Positions 1 through 8,849 of a DNA stretch of 60,637 bases are shown in pieces; positions within the stretch are counted from its first letter, which is position 1; each line of letters opens with the position of its first letter. A program made the translations under genes and the position numbers. This DNA comes from Chloroflexi bacterium TSY (GTDB lineage Bacteria; Chloroflexota; Anaerolineae; Caldilineales; Caldilineaceae), in NCBI GenBank assembly GCA_019217005.1, contig JAHBNG010000089.1, positions 1-60,637 of the forward strand. The letters are read 5' to 3'. The notes beneath the pieces are model-generated. The model worked only from the letters and a program-made list of their open reading frames with translations. It did no database searches and was not told where the DNA came from.

Positions 1-21
1 AACCTGAATTCGGGGTTCGAA

Positions 22-951
22 TTAGACAAGGGCAGGGAGAGCAAGGTCATCAGCGCGTAAATTGAGAGAAGGCTTTTGTGGCTGCCAAGAGTAAGAAATG
101 AGGCCACAAAGAACATTGACGAGAAAGTTGTGAGGGCTGCGATGGCGAGTGTGAGAGATTTGAGAGATATTCTTGAGCTGGTCATTGATGGTCTCGATGA
201 TAGAGCGTTTGCGAGAGAAAATGCGATCCAGTAAAGTGAGAAGAGCCGGTTTCATGTTTTTCTTGATGGGTGTGACGAGTCGAAGATTGTGGTGTTCAAG
301 TAAGTCTGTGGTGAGCCATTCGGCAATGTAGCCCTTATCGCCGAAGAGTTTGCCCCAGAGGTCTTGAGCCATGTGGGGAACAGGTTTGCGGTCATCGACG
401 TTGGCAGGCGTGATGTGAAAGGAGAGAATCTCCCCACAGTCGTTGACAATCAGATGCAGCTTGAAGCCATAGAACCAGCCCATGGATGTCTTGCCTCGTT
501 TGGCGAGTTTTGCAAAGACTTTGTGACGAGGAATGCGCAGATTGTGACAGACTGGCAGAGGCGTTGCATCCACGAAATTGATCCCTGTTGACTGACCCAA
601 CCGACTCCGCATGTAACTACAGAGTGGCACCAGTGTCCCTGGTGTGTACTCGACGAATCGACTGTAACTCACCAGGTTGGGAAATTCGCTCTTCAACTCT
701 TTTTGTACATGCTTTGTGTAATATTTCTTGAAGCATCTGTAGTCTGATTGATGGAAGTAGATTAGGATCGTCATGATTTCACTCAAATACATCTGCCGTT
801 TGGGTCCACTCGGTTTCTCTCCATTCTGCAGCAGATACAACGCCCACGCTGGCTCAAATAGCAGGCAGAAATCATCGACATCTGTAAATAGTTCGAGTAT
901 ACTCATTTCTAGCACCTTTCTTTGCTGGTTGATGGGTTTTGCTATCTTCAT
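22..951 (-). CDS. IS982-family transposase
   Basis: A DDE transposase of 309 residues, the usual length for IS982. The catalytic acidic residues fit the D in NFVDATPLPV, the D in FGDKGYIAEW and the E in RSIIETINDQLK. GFKLHLIVND before the second aspartate and the RTRHRSP-like stretch near the C-terminus also suit the family. The frame is open from ATG to stop with no shift, unlike most other transposase genes in this window. The start codon lies in the loop of a 19-bp stem (separate entry), which may limit translation from read-through transcripts. Confidence 0.88.
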   Translation of the reverse strand: MKIAKPINQQRKVLEMSILELFTDVDDFCLLFEPAWALYLLQNGEKPSGPKRQMYLSEIMTILIYFHQSDYRCFKKYYTKHVQKELKSEFPNLVSYSRFVEYTPGTLVPLCSYMRSRLGQSTGINFVDATPLPVCHNLRIPRHKVFAKLAKRGKTSMGWFYGFKLHLIVNDCGEILSFHITPANVDDRKPVPHMAQDLWGKLFGDKGYIAEWLTTDLLEHHNLRLVTPIKKNMKPALLTLLDRIFSRKRSIIETINDQLKNISQISHTRHRSPHNFLVNVLCGLISYSWQPQKPSLNLRADDLALPALV

Positions 952-973
952 TTTACCAGCAAAGAAAGGTGCT
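911..973 (-). promoter_or_regulatory. Hairpin around the IS982 transposase start codon
   Basis: AGCACCTTTCTTTGCTGGT at 911-929 is exactly complementary to 955-973. The 25-nt loop contains the ATG (949-951). In the transposase mRNA the upstream arm covers the place where a ribosome binding site would sit, and the other arm covers roughly codons 8 to 13. Structures that hide the start from transcripts entering from outside are known in other IS elements; that role here is inferred. Confidence 0.6.
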
Positions 974-1054
974 TTTTCCTTTTTTCTAACCCCGAATTCA
1001 GGTTACACTACATCAAACAAAATGCGACTCCACGCGACCAGGTGTACTTGACAA

Positions 1055-1125
1055 GTGATGTGGCGAGGTGTGGGTGATGGGAGATTCCCAACTCGCCCTC
1101 CGCTCCTCGCTCCTCGCCACATCAC
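1055..1125. repeat. Inverted repeat between IS982 and the DUF3179 gene
   Basis: GTGATGTGGCGAGG (1055-1068) pairs perfectly with 1112-1125 across a loop of about 43 nt. It lies just downstream of the DUF3179 stop (minus strand) and could act as a terminator, but no U-run follows the stem. No gene is supported in 1005-1176. Confidence 0.5.
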
Positions 1126-1176
1126 TCTGTTCTGAGACACTAACGTGCGTAGACCCCGAATTGCTTGATGGACAAG

Positions 1177-2742
1177 TCACTGGCGAATGTCTTCGCTCCC
1201 ATAAACCACTGTCTGAGGATAGAACGCATACCATCCAAACCAGTAGGCCAAATGTCCATTGATCCGTGGCAAGCGCGTTCCATCTGGTCCAACAAGTGCG
1301 TCCTCTTGCATCATCCATACTTGCCCGTTTTCATCTAAAATAGTATCGGGCTCACGACCCGGTTTGAATATTTGTCCTTGGCGTTCGTAGACACGGATCT
1401 CACTGCCGGCTGTATAAGTGACGGCTCCAATGCGGCGGCTGGTGCCATTGGCACTGACCAAACCGCGCTGTCCAACAACCACAACTTCCCGTTCACTTGC
1501 CTGTTGATCGGTTGTGTGTCCCAACACAGTATCATTGATGACCTGTTCCTCGGCAACTCGCTTTACTGGATAAGCAACCGGAACATCATCAATGAGCAGA
1601 GCATAGACATGCTCCTTGGTTTCCAACTGTTCACTGCGTTGCCAGACAGGAAACATGGTATCATCAGCGCTAAAATAGTGACCATATGCTGATCCCAATT
1701 CATAAGGCCGACTAAAGCCTGTGTTGATGTCTAGGAGCAATGTATTTGGGTGCTGGGCCTGCCACGCATCCCAGGTCGTTAAAACAACGGGAAGTAAATC
1801 TAACTTCACATCTTGACCAACTAGCGGACCCAACACTGGCTTGCCCGTCAGTTGATTCCAAAGTGTTCGCGTCTGCCGATCATACATAAGCTTGTTGCTG
1901 CGAAAGAGAAAGCCGGATGAACCAAAATCGTACACCACCCCATCGGATGCCCGCCCATCATAAGCAATGGCCGCTCCGCAAAGTGTGCAGTAGGCTAGCG
2001 AGACAGGCACGTCATCAATCGTGTCATTGGCCATCTCGTGCCAATCCAAGATTCTGAGCGGATAGGCACGTGCATCACCGTTGATTTCAATGCCAAAAAC
2101 GGGTTCTTCACCCAGAAGGTAGTCCGCATCAGCGGCTTGAATCATAGGTGCATGATCGAGGGCTGGAATGCCATCCACTCGTACACCACCCCACTGAATT
2201 TCTTCAACCCGAATGTCTGATGGGTGATCATTGTTCAGGAATTCTGCAAATCCGGGATCGATGACCGACAGAAGTCGCCCTTTCCATGTTGTGAACCCTG
2301 GCGGCGGCGTCAGATCAGTTGCACCATACCATTCGATCCACTCATCCCATTGATAGCCAAATGGTTGGCCACTCAAAGAGGCGAGCGCCTCGATATAGGC
2401 ATCATCAGCCGGAACGATCCCAATTTGAAGCGCACGCAGCAGTTCAATGAAGACGGCAATAAATCGCTCGTCCTTGGCATTGACAACAATCTCGAGCGCT
2501 GCTTCTCGTTCAAACGGGCTGCCAAAAGCTAGATCTTGCATGAGATGAGTGACCTCATCATCGGGTAGAGGTTCACCAACGAAGAAGGTTTCACTGCCGT
2601 CGCTGTTATCAGATTGAACTTCTTCTGCGATGACAAGGTTGTCAGGCGGAGACAAGGAAAACTGACAAGAAGTGAACAGAACAGCGATTGTAATGATACC
2701 AACGATTACGCTCATCACTCTGCTTGTGTTGTGGATATGCAT
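1177..2742 (-). CDS. DUF3179 domain lipoprotein
   Basis: About 521 residues. The N-terminus is a lipoprotein signal with an LFTSC lipobox near residue 27. A short acidic linker and a helical HEAT-like stretch (LAFGSPFEREAALEIVVNAKDERFIAVFIELL) follow. From about residue 165 to the end it is a DUF3179 domain, recognised by YPLRILDWHEMAND, PVSLAYCTLCGAAIAYD with its paired cysteines, and LWNQLTGKPVLGPL. The biochemical function of DUF3179 is not known. Two ATGs are adjacent (2745 and 2742); GGAG at 2749-2752 is better spaced for the second. It is divergent from the response regulator across a 330-bp spacer. Confidence 0.85.
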   Translation of the reverse strand: MHIHNTSRVMSVIVGIITIAVLFTSCQFSLSPPDNLVIAEEVQSDNSDGSETFFVGEPLPDDEVTHLMQDLAFGSPFEREAALEIVVNAKDERFIAVFIELLRALQIGIVPADDAYIEALASLSGQPFGYQWDEWIEWYGATDLTPPPGFTTWKGRLLSVIDPGFAEFLNNDHPSDIRVEEIQWGGVRVDGIPALDHAPMIQAADADYLLGEEPVFGIEINGDARAYPLRILDWHEMANDTIDDVPVSLAYCTLCGAAIAYDGRASDGVVYDFGSSGFLFRSNKLMYDRQTRTLWNQLTGKPVLGPLVGQDVKLDLLPVVLTTWDAWQAQHPNTLLLDINTGFSRPYELGSAYGHYFSADDTMFPVWQRSEQLETKEHVYALLIDDVPVAYPVKRVAEEQVINDTVLGHTTDQQASEREVVVVGQRGLVSANGTSRRIGAVTYTAGSEIRVYERQGQIFKPGREPDTILDENGQVWMMQEDALVGPDGTRLPRINGHLAYWFGWYAFYPQTVVYGSEDIRQ

Positions 2743-2857
2743 CATCTACTCCATAGTTATGTGAAATGCGGGTTCAATTGAACCGTCGTTTGTTGAGATT
2801 TTGTCCTGAATCAATTAAAATCACCAGTAGAAAACATTAACGAAATATTACAATGTG

Positions 2858-2921
2858 TCAGTAGATCGCAATCGCATCATTCTTGAACGAAGTGAAGAAT
2901 CTAGCGATTGCGGTTTACTGA
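2858..2921 (-). repeat. 64-bp palindromic repeat P1, copy 1
   Basis: Ends TCAGTAGATCGCAA and CGGTTTACTGA are imperfect inverted repeats, with an inner palindrome around GATTCTTCACTTCGTTC. The reverse complement matches 7574-7637 at the same length with few differences. It is the only structure seen in the 330-bp spacer 2743-3072 besides the start signals of the flanking divergent genes. Confidence 0.65.
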
Positions 2922-3072
2922 GTGTAGATTCCCCCTGGAAAGGGATCTGATGTTTGAGAACCCGTAATCTTTTCGCAATATTTTGGGAAGCGTTTTGTAA
3001 CCTTTGGCACATACAATAACGGTCGTACGATAAATCTAAGCTCAGTCAAAGATACTTGATGGAAAGTCTATC

Positions 3073-3765
3073 ATGAACCAACCCAAGATTCTCGTCGTTG
3101 ACGATGAACCAAGCATTCGCGAAGTTGTCGAACTTTATCTAAAACGAGCGGGATTTCATGTACATGTTGCCCGCGATGGTGAAGAAGCATTACGGGCAAT
3201 GACACAGGAGATCCCAGACCTGGTCGTCCTCGATCTCATGTTGCCACAGGTTGACGGGCTTGAAATCACCCGTCGTATCCGAGCAGAGGGCGACACGCCA
3301 ATTATTATGCTCACATCCCGTAAAGAAGAGGCAGACCGCATCTTGGGTCTGGAACTTGGGGCGGATGATTATGTTGTCAAGCCGTTCAGCCCGCAGGAGT
3401 TAGTCAGTCGAGTTCGAGCCGTTATGCGCCGGACACATGGCTCGCCCACACAGTCGGCGAGCTCACGTCCGCTAGAATTTGACGATCTGCGGATCGATCC
3501 CAATACACGTTTGGTTCACAGCGGCAATAGTGAAATCGTGCTAACGGCTAAAGAGTTTGACTTGCTCTGGATGCTGGCGAGCTATCCCCGTCAAGTCTTC
3601 AACCGCGATCAGCTATTGGAACATGTATGGGGCGAAACAGATTACCTCGATCCGAGCACAGTCACAGTTCACGTGCGACGACTTCGTGAGAAAATCGAGA
3701 GCGATTCATCAAATCCGCGCCATATTCATACCGTATGGGGTGTTGGGTATAAATTTGAACCATAA
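3073..3765 (+). CDS. OmpR/PhoB-family response regulator
   Basis: 230 residues. The receiver domain (about 1-120) has the acidic pair in VVDDEPS, phospho-acceptor Asp in VVLDLMLPQVDG, the Thr/Ser switch in IIMLTS and Lys in DDYVVKPFSPQEL. The C-terminal winged helix (about 135-230) has the OmpR signature LTAKEFDLLWMLASYPRQVFNRDQLLEHVWG and TVTVHVRRLREKIE. GGAAAG lies 8 nt before ATG. The partner kinase at 5399 is in the same direction, but IS copy 1 now lies between them, so co-transcription is probably lost or altered. Confidence 0.93.
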   Translation: MNQPKILVVDDEPSIREVVELYLKRAGFHVHVARDGEEALRAMTQEIPDLVVLDLMLPQVDGLEITRRIRAEGDTPIIMLTSRKEEADRILGLELGADDYVVKPFSPQELVSRVRAVMRRTHGSPTQSASSRPLEFDDLRIDPNTRLVHSGNSEIVLTAKEFDLLWMLASYPRQVFNRDQLLEHVWGETDYLDPSTVTVHVRRLREKIESDSSNPRHIHTVWGVGYKFEP

Positions 3766-3794
3766 AGCCATTGAATATCGACAAGACACTATAA

Positions 3795-5288
3795 CTTTAC
3801 TTTCTGGTAAAGGCTTGAGTGACAAAGGGCAAACCGAAAGGGGCGGAAAAAAGAATCCACCCTGAAAAAACGGGATAAAATGTAAAAATAGTGCTCGGCT
3901 AGTTTAAGCAGCGGCATTGAGGCGGCGATGAGCGAGAACGCCTTTAGGGAAATGGTGTGAAACCGAGGCCTTTTTCCGAAAGTCAGGGTCGAGTTGGTCA
4001 GGAGTTGGAAAAAGAGCACTCGAGAGAACACGGCGCAGCCTGCCGGGAGTGGATTGAGGCTCTCGATCCCAGTAGCCAGTCGGTATGGGAGGAAGAGAAG
4101 CAGCTAAATGGGAAAGAAGATTGCCAGCAAGCAGCCCCAGTTCAGGTAAGCGGAAACAAGCCTCATCGGCATGAACAAATTGACAATGTAAGCCAATCAT
4201 CTGCTTGGAAGCCAAGGGGGGAGGTTCAACAGGCCAGCGTTCCAGGTAGACAAGATAAATGGTTTCAGGCTGCAAAGTCATAACGGTCGCCAAAACCAAA
4301 GGTGTGTTGTAGGCCGGATCCTGAATGACGTAAATCGAGTAGGTACGGTTGGCTGTATCCACCTTGGTTGTTCTGGGGACGAGATTGTGCCATGCTTGAT
4401 AGCAAATCAGGCGACCACTATAGAGAAAGCGACCAGACGAGTCCGGAGTTGTAGCCTCGAGTCGCTTTCCCTTATAGCTGCGAGAGAGCGGACGCACAAT
4501 ATCACCATATTCAGGTGGTCTGCCTTTTTCTTTGCGTTTGGGGAACTCATTGCGGCGCACTGTGCAGTTAATGGCTTCCCGCAGGACAAATCGGTCTATG
4601 CCGCTTTCTAGCATTTCTCTGATTGTAAACCCGGCATCGACCACCGCCACTTCGTCTGACTCCAGTGATTTCTTCGTCTCTGTCAGCAGCTTTTTCCGAA
4701 ACTCACTTTCCTTTGTTCCAACCGTGCATCTCATGATTGCCTTGAGCAGTGGCACTCGCTTCCCGCCTATCTCCCCCGAGCTTATCATCACTCCAAAGAT
4801 GAGCGCGGGCAATGCCCGACGAGCCGTTGAGTTATAGAGTCGGTTCACTTTCCCTTGCAGCTTCGGTCGCCAGAACCCTGTGATATCTATGCTTTTCACT
4901 CGGTACCCTTCTAACTTTTTTGCCTCCCATTCCCCTTTCCACTTCTTCTTGCCACGACCCCAGCAGACTTGTGATATCCCATGATCCATATCGAAAGCTC
5001 CACCAGCTTCGCCGGAGCTCCTCATCTTCAAACCCGCTTTCTTTCAATGCGCTATGGATTGCTCCTCGACTTTTCAGAAACGACCCATTCAGCATTGCCC
5101 ACATCAGACGCATTACATTTACGTTTGTTCCCATCGGCGTTACTTGCAATACATTCATCAGTACTGCTATAGTTATTTCTGGCGCGGTTAGCATTCCTTC
5201 CTCCTTTTTGGGTTCTCTACCTTTAGGATGAACTGCTAACCGCTTTTTGTCACATTTCTCATCTCTTTTCTTTTACCAGAAAGTAAAG
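3795..5288 (-). mobile_element. IS-A copy 1 (17-bp ends, TATAA target duplication)
   Basis: Ends CTTTACTTTCTGGTAAA at 3795-3811 and the exact complement at 5272-5288. TATAA flanks both sides (3790-3794 and 5289-5293), a 5-bp target duplication. Four copies of this element are in the window (3795, 23261, 27241, 55404). This one sits in the spacer of a two-component pair and breaks no ORF. The DDE-type transposase resembles the IS4/IS701 superfamily; exact family not assigned. Confidence 0.9.
3904..5194 (-). pseudogene. IS-A transposase, copy 1, one frameshift
   Basis: Begins MLTAPEITIAVLMNVLQV after a strong AGGAGGAAGG site. The first frame runs to 4832. A second frame (3904-5031) carries the rest, ending LAHRRLNAAA. 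The break is near WQEEVE, where copies 1 to 3 lack 5 nt that copy 4 keeps. Unlike the other copies, this one has five rather than six Gs at the SSGG position, so the middle and C-terminal parts are one ORF. Likely catalytic acids are D in SIDITGFW, D in VVDAGFTI and E in YLERWPVE. Confidence 0.75.
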
Positions 5289-5398
5289 TATAAAGATGGC
5301 TCATCTATGCAAAGTGTGCAAATATGCGATAAAATTGTCGCATTACCAGAGAATCCCACACATTCGTCTGATGAGCGATACAGATAACGGGGAAGCCC

Positions 5399-6703
5399 AT
5401 GAGTGCCCTAACAATTAATCGGCAGCAACCACGATCGATTTTGCCCATCCGGTTTATCGGAGGCATTGGACTTGCATTGAGTCTGACTATGCTGATTTTT
5501 TGGCTTGTGATGCGGCCGCCAATTGTGGAGATGCAAGCAATGCTCATCTTCCTGGCAATCACGGCCTTCATTTCTCTCATTATTGGCTATAGCGCATACC
5601 GCTTGGGCTGGCTGAATAAGATGCCAAGCCTCATTTTAGCGTTGATTAGCGGATATGCCCTTTCAAGTGGTCTCACCTTCATCAACGTCTGGTTCACGGC
5701 AAGGCTCATGTTCATCAACGAACATGATCTGGTTCTCGCCACGATCCTGCTTTTCTTTGCAACCGGTATTGCCATCTCGCTTGGCTCGTTTATTTCAACA
5801 GCAGTGACCGACAGCATCAAAGCATTGAATCGATGCGCATCCAGAATTGCTGGAGGTGACTTGAGCACTCGTGTCTCCGTTCATGGTCGCGACGAAATGG
5901 CAAAATTAGGACAAGCATTTAATGGAATGGCAATCCAGTTGGAGGACGCAGCCCGCAAAAAAGCACAAGTCGAACAACTGCGCCGTGACCTGATTGCCTG
6001 GCTTGGCCATGATTTGCGAACGCCTCTTGCATCAGTACGCGCCATTGTCGAGGCGCTCGCGGACGGCGTCGTGGAAGATCCCATCTCAGTGGAGCGTTAC
6101 CTCAACACAGCCAAACGTGATATCAATTCGCTTTCGATGCTGCTTGATGATCTATTTGAAATGGCACAGATCGATGCTGGCGGACTCAGATTGGACAAGC
6201 ACCCCAATTTTCTCTCCGACCTGATTTCTGACACGTTAGAAAGTTTTTCGAACCGAGCCATCGAAAAAGGGATTGTCTTAAGCGGCGAGGTGGCACCAAA
6301 CGTCGACCCTGTGATATTAGATGCAAAACAGATCGGGCGGGTGTTAAATAATCTAGTCAACAACGCGATTCGTTATTCTCCAGACAACGCATCGGTCCAT
6401 GTCAGCGCCCAACTCCAGGGTGGTCTCGTTTGTGTAACCGTCGCAGATACGGGTGATGGCATTAACGCTGAAGATCTTCCTCATATCTTTGAACAGTTCT
6501 ACAGAGGAGAGAAATCCCGCAACCGAGCCACGGGCGGTTCTGGACTTGGTCTGGCAATTGCGCAAAGCATTGTCGAAAGTCATGGAGGACAGATTCAGAT
6601 TAAGAGCCAAGTCAATCGGGGAACCTCTGTTATTTTTACGCTACCTCATAATGGGCGTAACCTGCAGGCCAATCCGTTATTGCGACAGAGAATTGCCGTA
6701 TGA
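5399..6703 (+). CDS. Membrane sensor histidine kinase
   Basis: 434 residues. Four predicted membrane helices fill about residues 12-140. A HAMP domain follows (about 145-200, RIAGGDLSTRV...GRDEMAKLGQAFNGMA). The dimerisation domain has the phospho-acceptor His in LGHDLRTPLASVRA. The ATPase domain has the N box NLVNNAIRYS, G1 VADTGDGI, F box IFEQFYRG and G2 GGSGLGLAI. Almost no extracytoplasmic loop is visible, so sensing is probably within the membrane. GGGGAAG precedes ATG. It should phosphorylate the regulator at 3073. Its stop overlaps the next start (ATGA), so enoyl-CoA hydratase translation is coupled to it. Confidence 0.92.
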   Translation: MSALTINRQQPRSILPIRFIGGIGLALSLTMLIFWLVMRPPIVEMQAMLIFLAITAFISLIIGYSAYRLGWLNKMPSLILALISGYALSSGLTFINVWFTARLMFINEHDLVLATILLFFATGIAISLGSFISTAVTDSIKALNRCASRIAGGDLSTRVSVHGRDEMAKLGQAFNGMAIQLEDAARKKAQVEQLRRDLIAWLGHDLRTPLASVRAIVEALADGVVEDPISVERYLNTAKRDINSLSMLLDDLFEMAQIDAGGLRLDKHPNFLSDLISDTLESFSNRAIEKGIVLSGEVAPNVDPVILDAKQIGRVLNNLVNNAIRYSPDNASVHVSAQLQGGLVCVTVADTGDGINAEDLPHIFEQFYRGEKSRNRATGGSGLGLAIAQSIVESHGGQIQIKSQVNRGTSVIFTLPHNGRNLQANPLLRQRIAV

Positions 6704-7509
6704 GTCACCCATCCTCTATCGAAGCTCTGCTCAAGAGGGCCCAACATACGCGTTTACACATCGATCGACATGTGCTGTTTGTGATCCTCAACCGACCACA
6801 TGTACTCAATGCGCTGCACCCAGCAGCGCATTTTGAGCTTGATCGTATTTTTGATGCGTTCGCGGCCGATCCGGCATTATGGATCGCCGTTATCACTGGC
6901 GCAGGCGAGCGTAGCTTCTGCGTGGGTACAGATCTAAAAGTGCGCGCCGAACGAGGCTACGATGAATTTCCACCAACCGGTTTTGCCGGTCTTACCCATC
7001 GCTTCGATTTAGACAAGCCCGTGATTGCCGCAGTTAACGGTCTCTGCATTGGTGGAGGATTGGAAATTGCGCTTGCAACCGATGTCATCATCGCAGTCGA
7101 ACATGCCGAATTTGGGTTCCCTGAGCCAAGGGTCGGTCTGGCAGCCATGGGTGGAGGCATCCATCGACTCACGCGCCAGATTCCTGAAAAACTTGCCATG
7201 GGTATGTTGCTAACTGGCCGCCGCATCAACGCGCAAGAAGCGTATAGAGCAGGACTCGTCAATCAGGTCGTCGCTGCGGATCAGCTCACGAAAACGGTTG
7301 ACTGCTGGTTGTCTGACGTGCGAGCAGGTGCTCCCCTGGCGCTGCGTGCCACAAAACAGGTAGCGCGCCGCAATCTGGATTTCCCCTCTCTCGCAGAGGC
7401 CCTCCAGGGTGACTATCCGGCTGTTAATGCAATGCTTGCGAGCGAAGATGCGATAGAGGGACCGCGGGCCTTTGCCGAAAAGCGGGAGCCCAAGTGGAAA
7501 GGAATGTGA
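6700..7509 (+). CDS. Enoyl-CoA hydratase/isomerase (crotonase) family protein
   Basis: 269 residues. Oxyanion-hole segments are GAGERSFCVGTDLK and NGLCIGGGLEIALATD. The first catalytic Glu position is kept in FGFPEPRVGLAAMGGG; the second classical Glu is not (EKLAMGMLLTGRRI has Gly there). This suits the CaiD-like or carnityl-CoA part of the family better than classical fatty-acid hydratases, but the substrate cannot be told. The ATG overlaps the kinase stop by 4 nt, an unusual link between a sensor kinase and an acyl-CoA enzyme. Confidence 0.88.
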   Translation: MSHPSSIEALLKRAQHTRLHIDRHVLFVILNRPHVLNALHPAAHFELDRIFDAFAADPALWIAVITGAGERSFCVGTDLKVRAERGYDEFPPTGFAGLTHRFDLDKPVIAAVNGLCIGGGLEIALATDVIIAVEHAEFGFPEPRVGLAAMGGGIHRLTRQIPEKLAMGMLLTGRRINAQEAYRAGLVNQVVAADQLTKTVDCWLSDVRAGAPLALRATKQVARRNLDFPSLAEALQGDYPAVNAMLASEDAIEGPRAFAEKREPKWKGM

Positions 7510-7535
7510 GGAACGAACGTAAAACAAGTTGAACA

Positions 7536-7637
7536 TGTCATTCTCGAGTGAAACGAAGAATCTGTTCAAATAATCAGTAGATCGCAACCGTTAGATTCTT
7601 CACTTTGTTCGAGAATGACGCGATTGCGGTCTACTGA
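7536..7637 (+). repeat. P1 palindromic repeat copy 2 with an upstream complementary arm
   Basis: 7574-7637 is the 64-bp P1 unit (TCAGTAGATCGCAA to GGTCTACTGA), matching the complement of 2858-2921. Upstream, 7536-7562 (TCATTCTCGAGTGAAACGAA region) is complementary to the inner part at about 7593-7618, so RNA could form either of two hairpins. It lies between the hydratase and lyase genes and could serve as a terminator. Confidence 0.65.
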
Positions 7638-7669
7638 TTTTTTAATTTCGATTCCTAAAGGAGAGAACG

Positions 7670-8815
7670 ATGAGCGTCGGCCAAACTTTACCCGCTGAAT
7701 GGAGTACCTTCGTTGATCCACTCAGCGGCGTCACAGTTCAACAGCTTACAAACTATCGAGGACACAGTCACCATTTTTACTTTACCAATCCAGGATGGCA
7801 TGGAAATAGTCAGAAGCTCCTTTTTTCCTCCGACCGCAACAACCGCACCAATCTCTACACCATGGATCTAAACGAAGGACAGATCACGCAGTTGACCGAT
7901 CTGGAACCTGTTCCACTGCCGCGCGAGGTAGAATTCTTGCGTGCCTGCACCAGTACAGTCACCAACGAAGCATATTTCTGGCATGATCTGTCGCTAATTG
8001 CTCTGAATCTAGACACATTGAACCAACGCGTACTCTATGAGATGCCGTCTGGATGGGACGTCTCTATGTGTAATACAACGGCTGACGGGAAATATGTGTG
8101 CGCAAGCATATCTGAGGACAAATCAGATGAATTTCCGGTGGACTTACTACGTGGCTATGTAGGTTTTCGGGAAACCTGGGCCGCTAAACCCAAAAGCCAC
8201 ATTATGCGCGTTGCTGTTGATGGGAGTGGCGCCGACTCAGTTTGGGAAGAGAACTACTGGGTCGGGCACGTCAATACGTCACCCACCCAGCCTCAATTGC
8301 TCACTTTCTGCCACGAAGGACCTTGGGACCTGGTTGATAATCGCATTTGGGGTCTCAATATGGAGAAGGGTGATGTCTGGCAGATTCGCCCGCGCGAGGA
8401 GGAGTATGAGCGGGTGGGTCACGAATATTGGCACGAGGATGGCATCCACGTTAGCTACCATGGGCACAAGCCCGGTGGCGACAAATTCTTTGGCCAATGT
8501 CGCTACGATGGCTCAGAGATCCAAGAATATGATTTCCCCCATGAAACAGGTCACATTCACTCAAACGGTTTTGAGATGATCGTCGGCGATGGTGGCAAAG
8601 AGGTACGGCTTTGGAAATGGAACGGCAATGGCTTCGATGGTCCACGTGCGCTTTGTCAACACCGCAGCAGTATGCACATTCAACAAACCCACGTCCATCC
8701 ACGTTTTAGCCCAGATGGATCTTATGTAATATTCACAAGTGATGTGTCGGGCTATGGCAATGTCTACAAAGTAGATGTGCCAGAGTTTGAATCACTCCCG
8801 CTTCTCGAAAATTAG
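7670..8815 (+). CDS. Oligogalacturonate lyase-like protein (PL22 family)
   Basis: 381 residues forming WD/TolB-like blades, as in PL22 enzymes, which cleave unsaturated digalacturonate in pectin breakdown. Typical stretches are the His-rich GHSHHFYFTNPGWH, KLLFSSDRNNRTNLYTMDL, VGHVNTSPTQPQLLTFCHEGPW, GHEYWHEDGIHVSYHG, GHIHSNG and QQTHVHPRFSPDGSYVIFTSD. The last carries the Gln and paired His expected to hold the catalytic metal. No signal peptide, so cytoplasmic. AAAGGAGAGAACG precedes ATG. The dioxygenase gene follows after 34 nt, probably in one operon. Some family members act on other uronates. Confidence 0.85.
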   Translation: MSVGQTLPAEWSTFVDPLSGVTVQQLTNYRGHSHHFYFTNPGWHGNSQKLLFSSDRNNRTNLYTMDLNEGQITQLTDLEPVPLPREVEFLRACTSTVTNEAYFWHDLSLIALNLDTLNQRVLYEMPSGWDVSMCNTTADGKYVCASISEDKSDEFPVDLLRGYVGFRETWAAKPKSHIMRVAVDGSGADSVWEENYWVGHVNTSPTQPQLLTFCHEGPWDLVDNRIWGLNMEKGDVWQIRPREEEYERVGHEYWHEDGIHVSYHGHKPGGDKFFGQCRYDGSEIQEYDFPHETGHIHSNGFEMIVGDGGKEVRLWKWNGNGFDGPRALCQHRSSMHIQQTHVHPRFSPDGSYVIFTSDVSGYGNVYKVDVPEFESLPLLEN

Positions 8816-8849
8816 GCTCTTCGCTTTATCACCCTGGAGATATTCCCAT

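Larger units (their letters stand above)
1..1004 (-). mobile_element. IS982-family insertion sequence, complete
   Basis: The ends are perfect 17-bp inverted repeats: AACCTGAATTCGGGGTT at 1-17 and its exact complement at 988-1004. They enclose one transposase gene on the minus strand. The element starts on base 1 of the window, so the left flank and any target duplication cannot be seen; the right flank begins ACACTACA. An intact ORF and perfect ends suggest a recent or active copy. Family assignment comes from the transposase, not from the ends. Confidence 0.88.
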
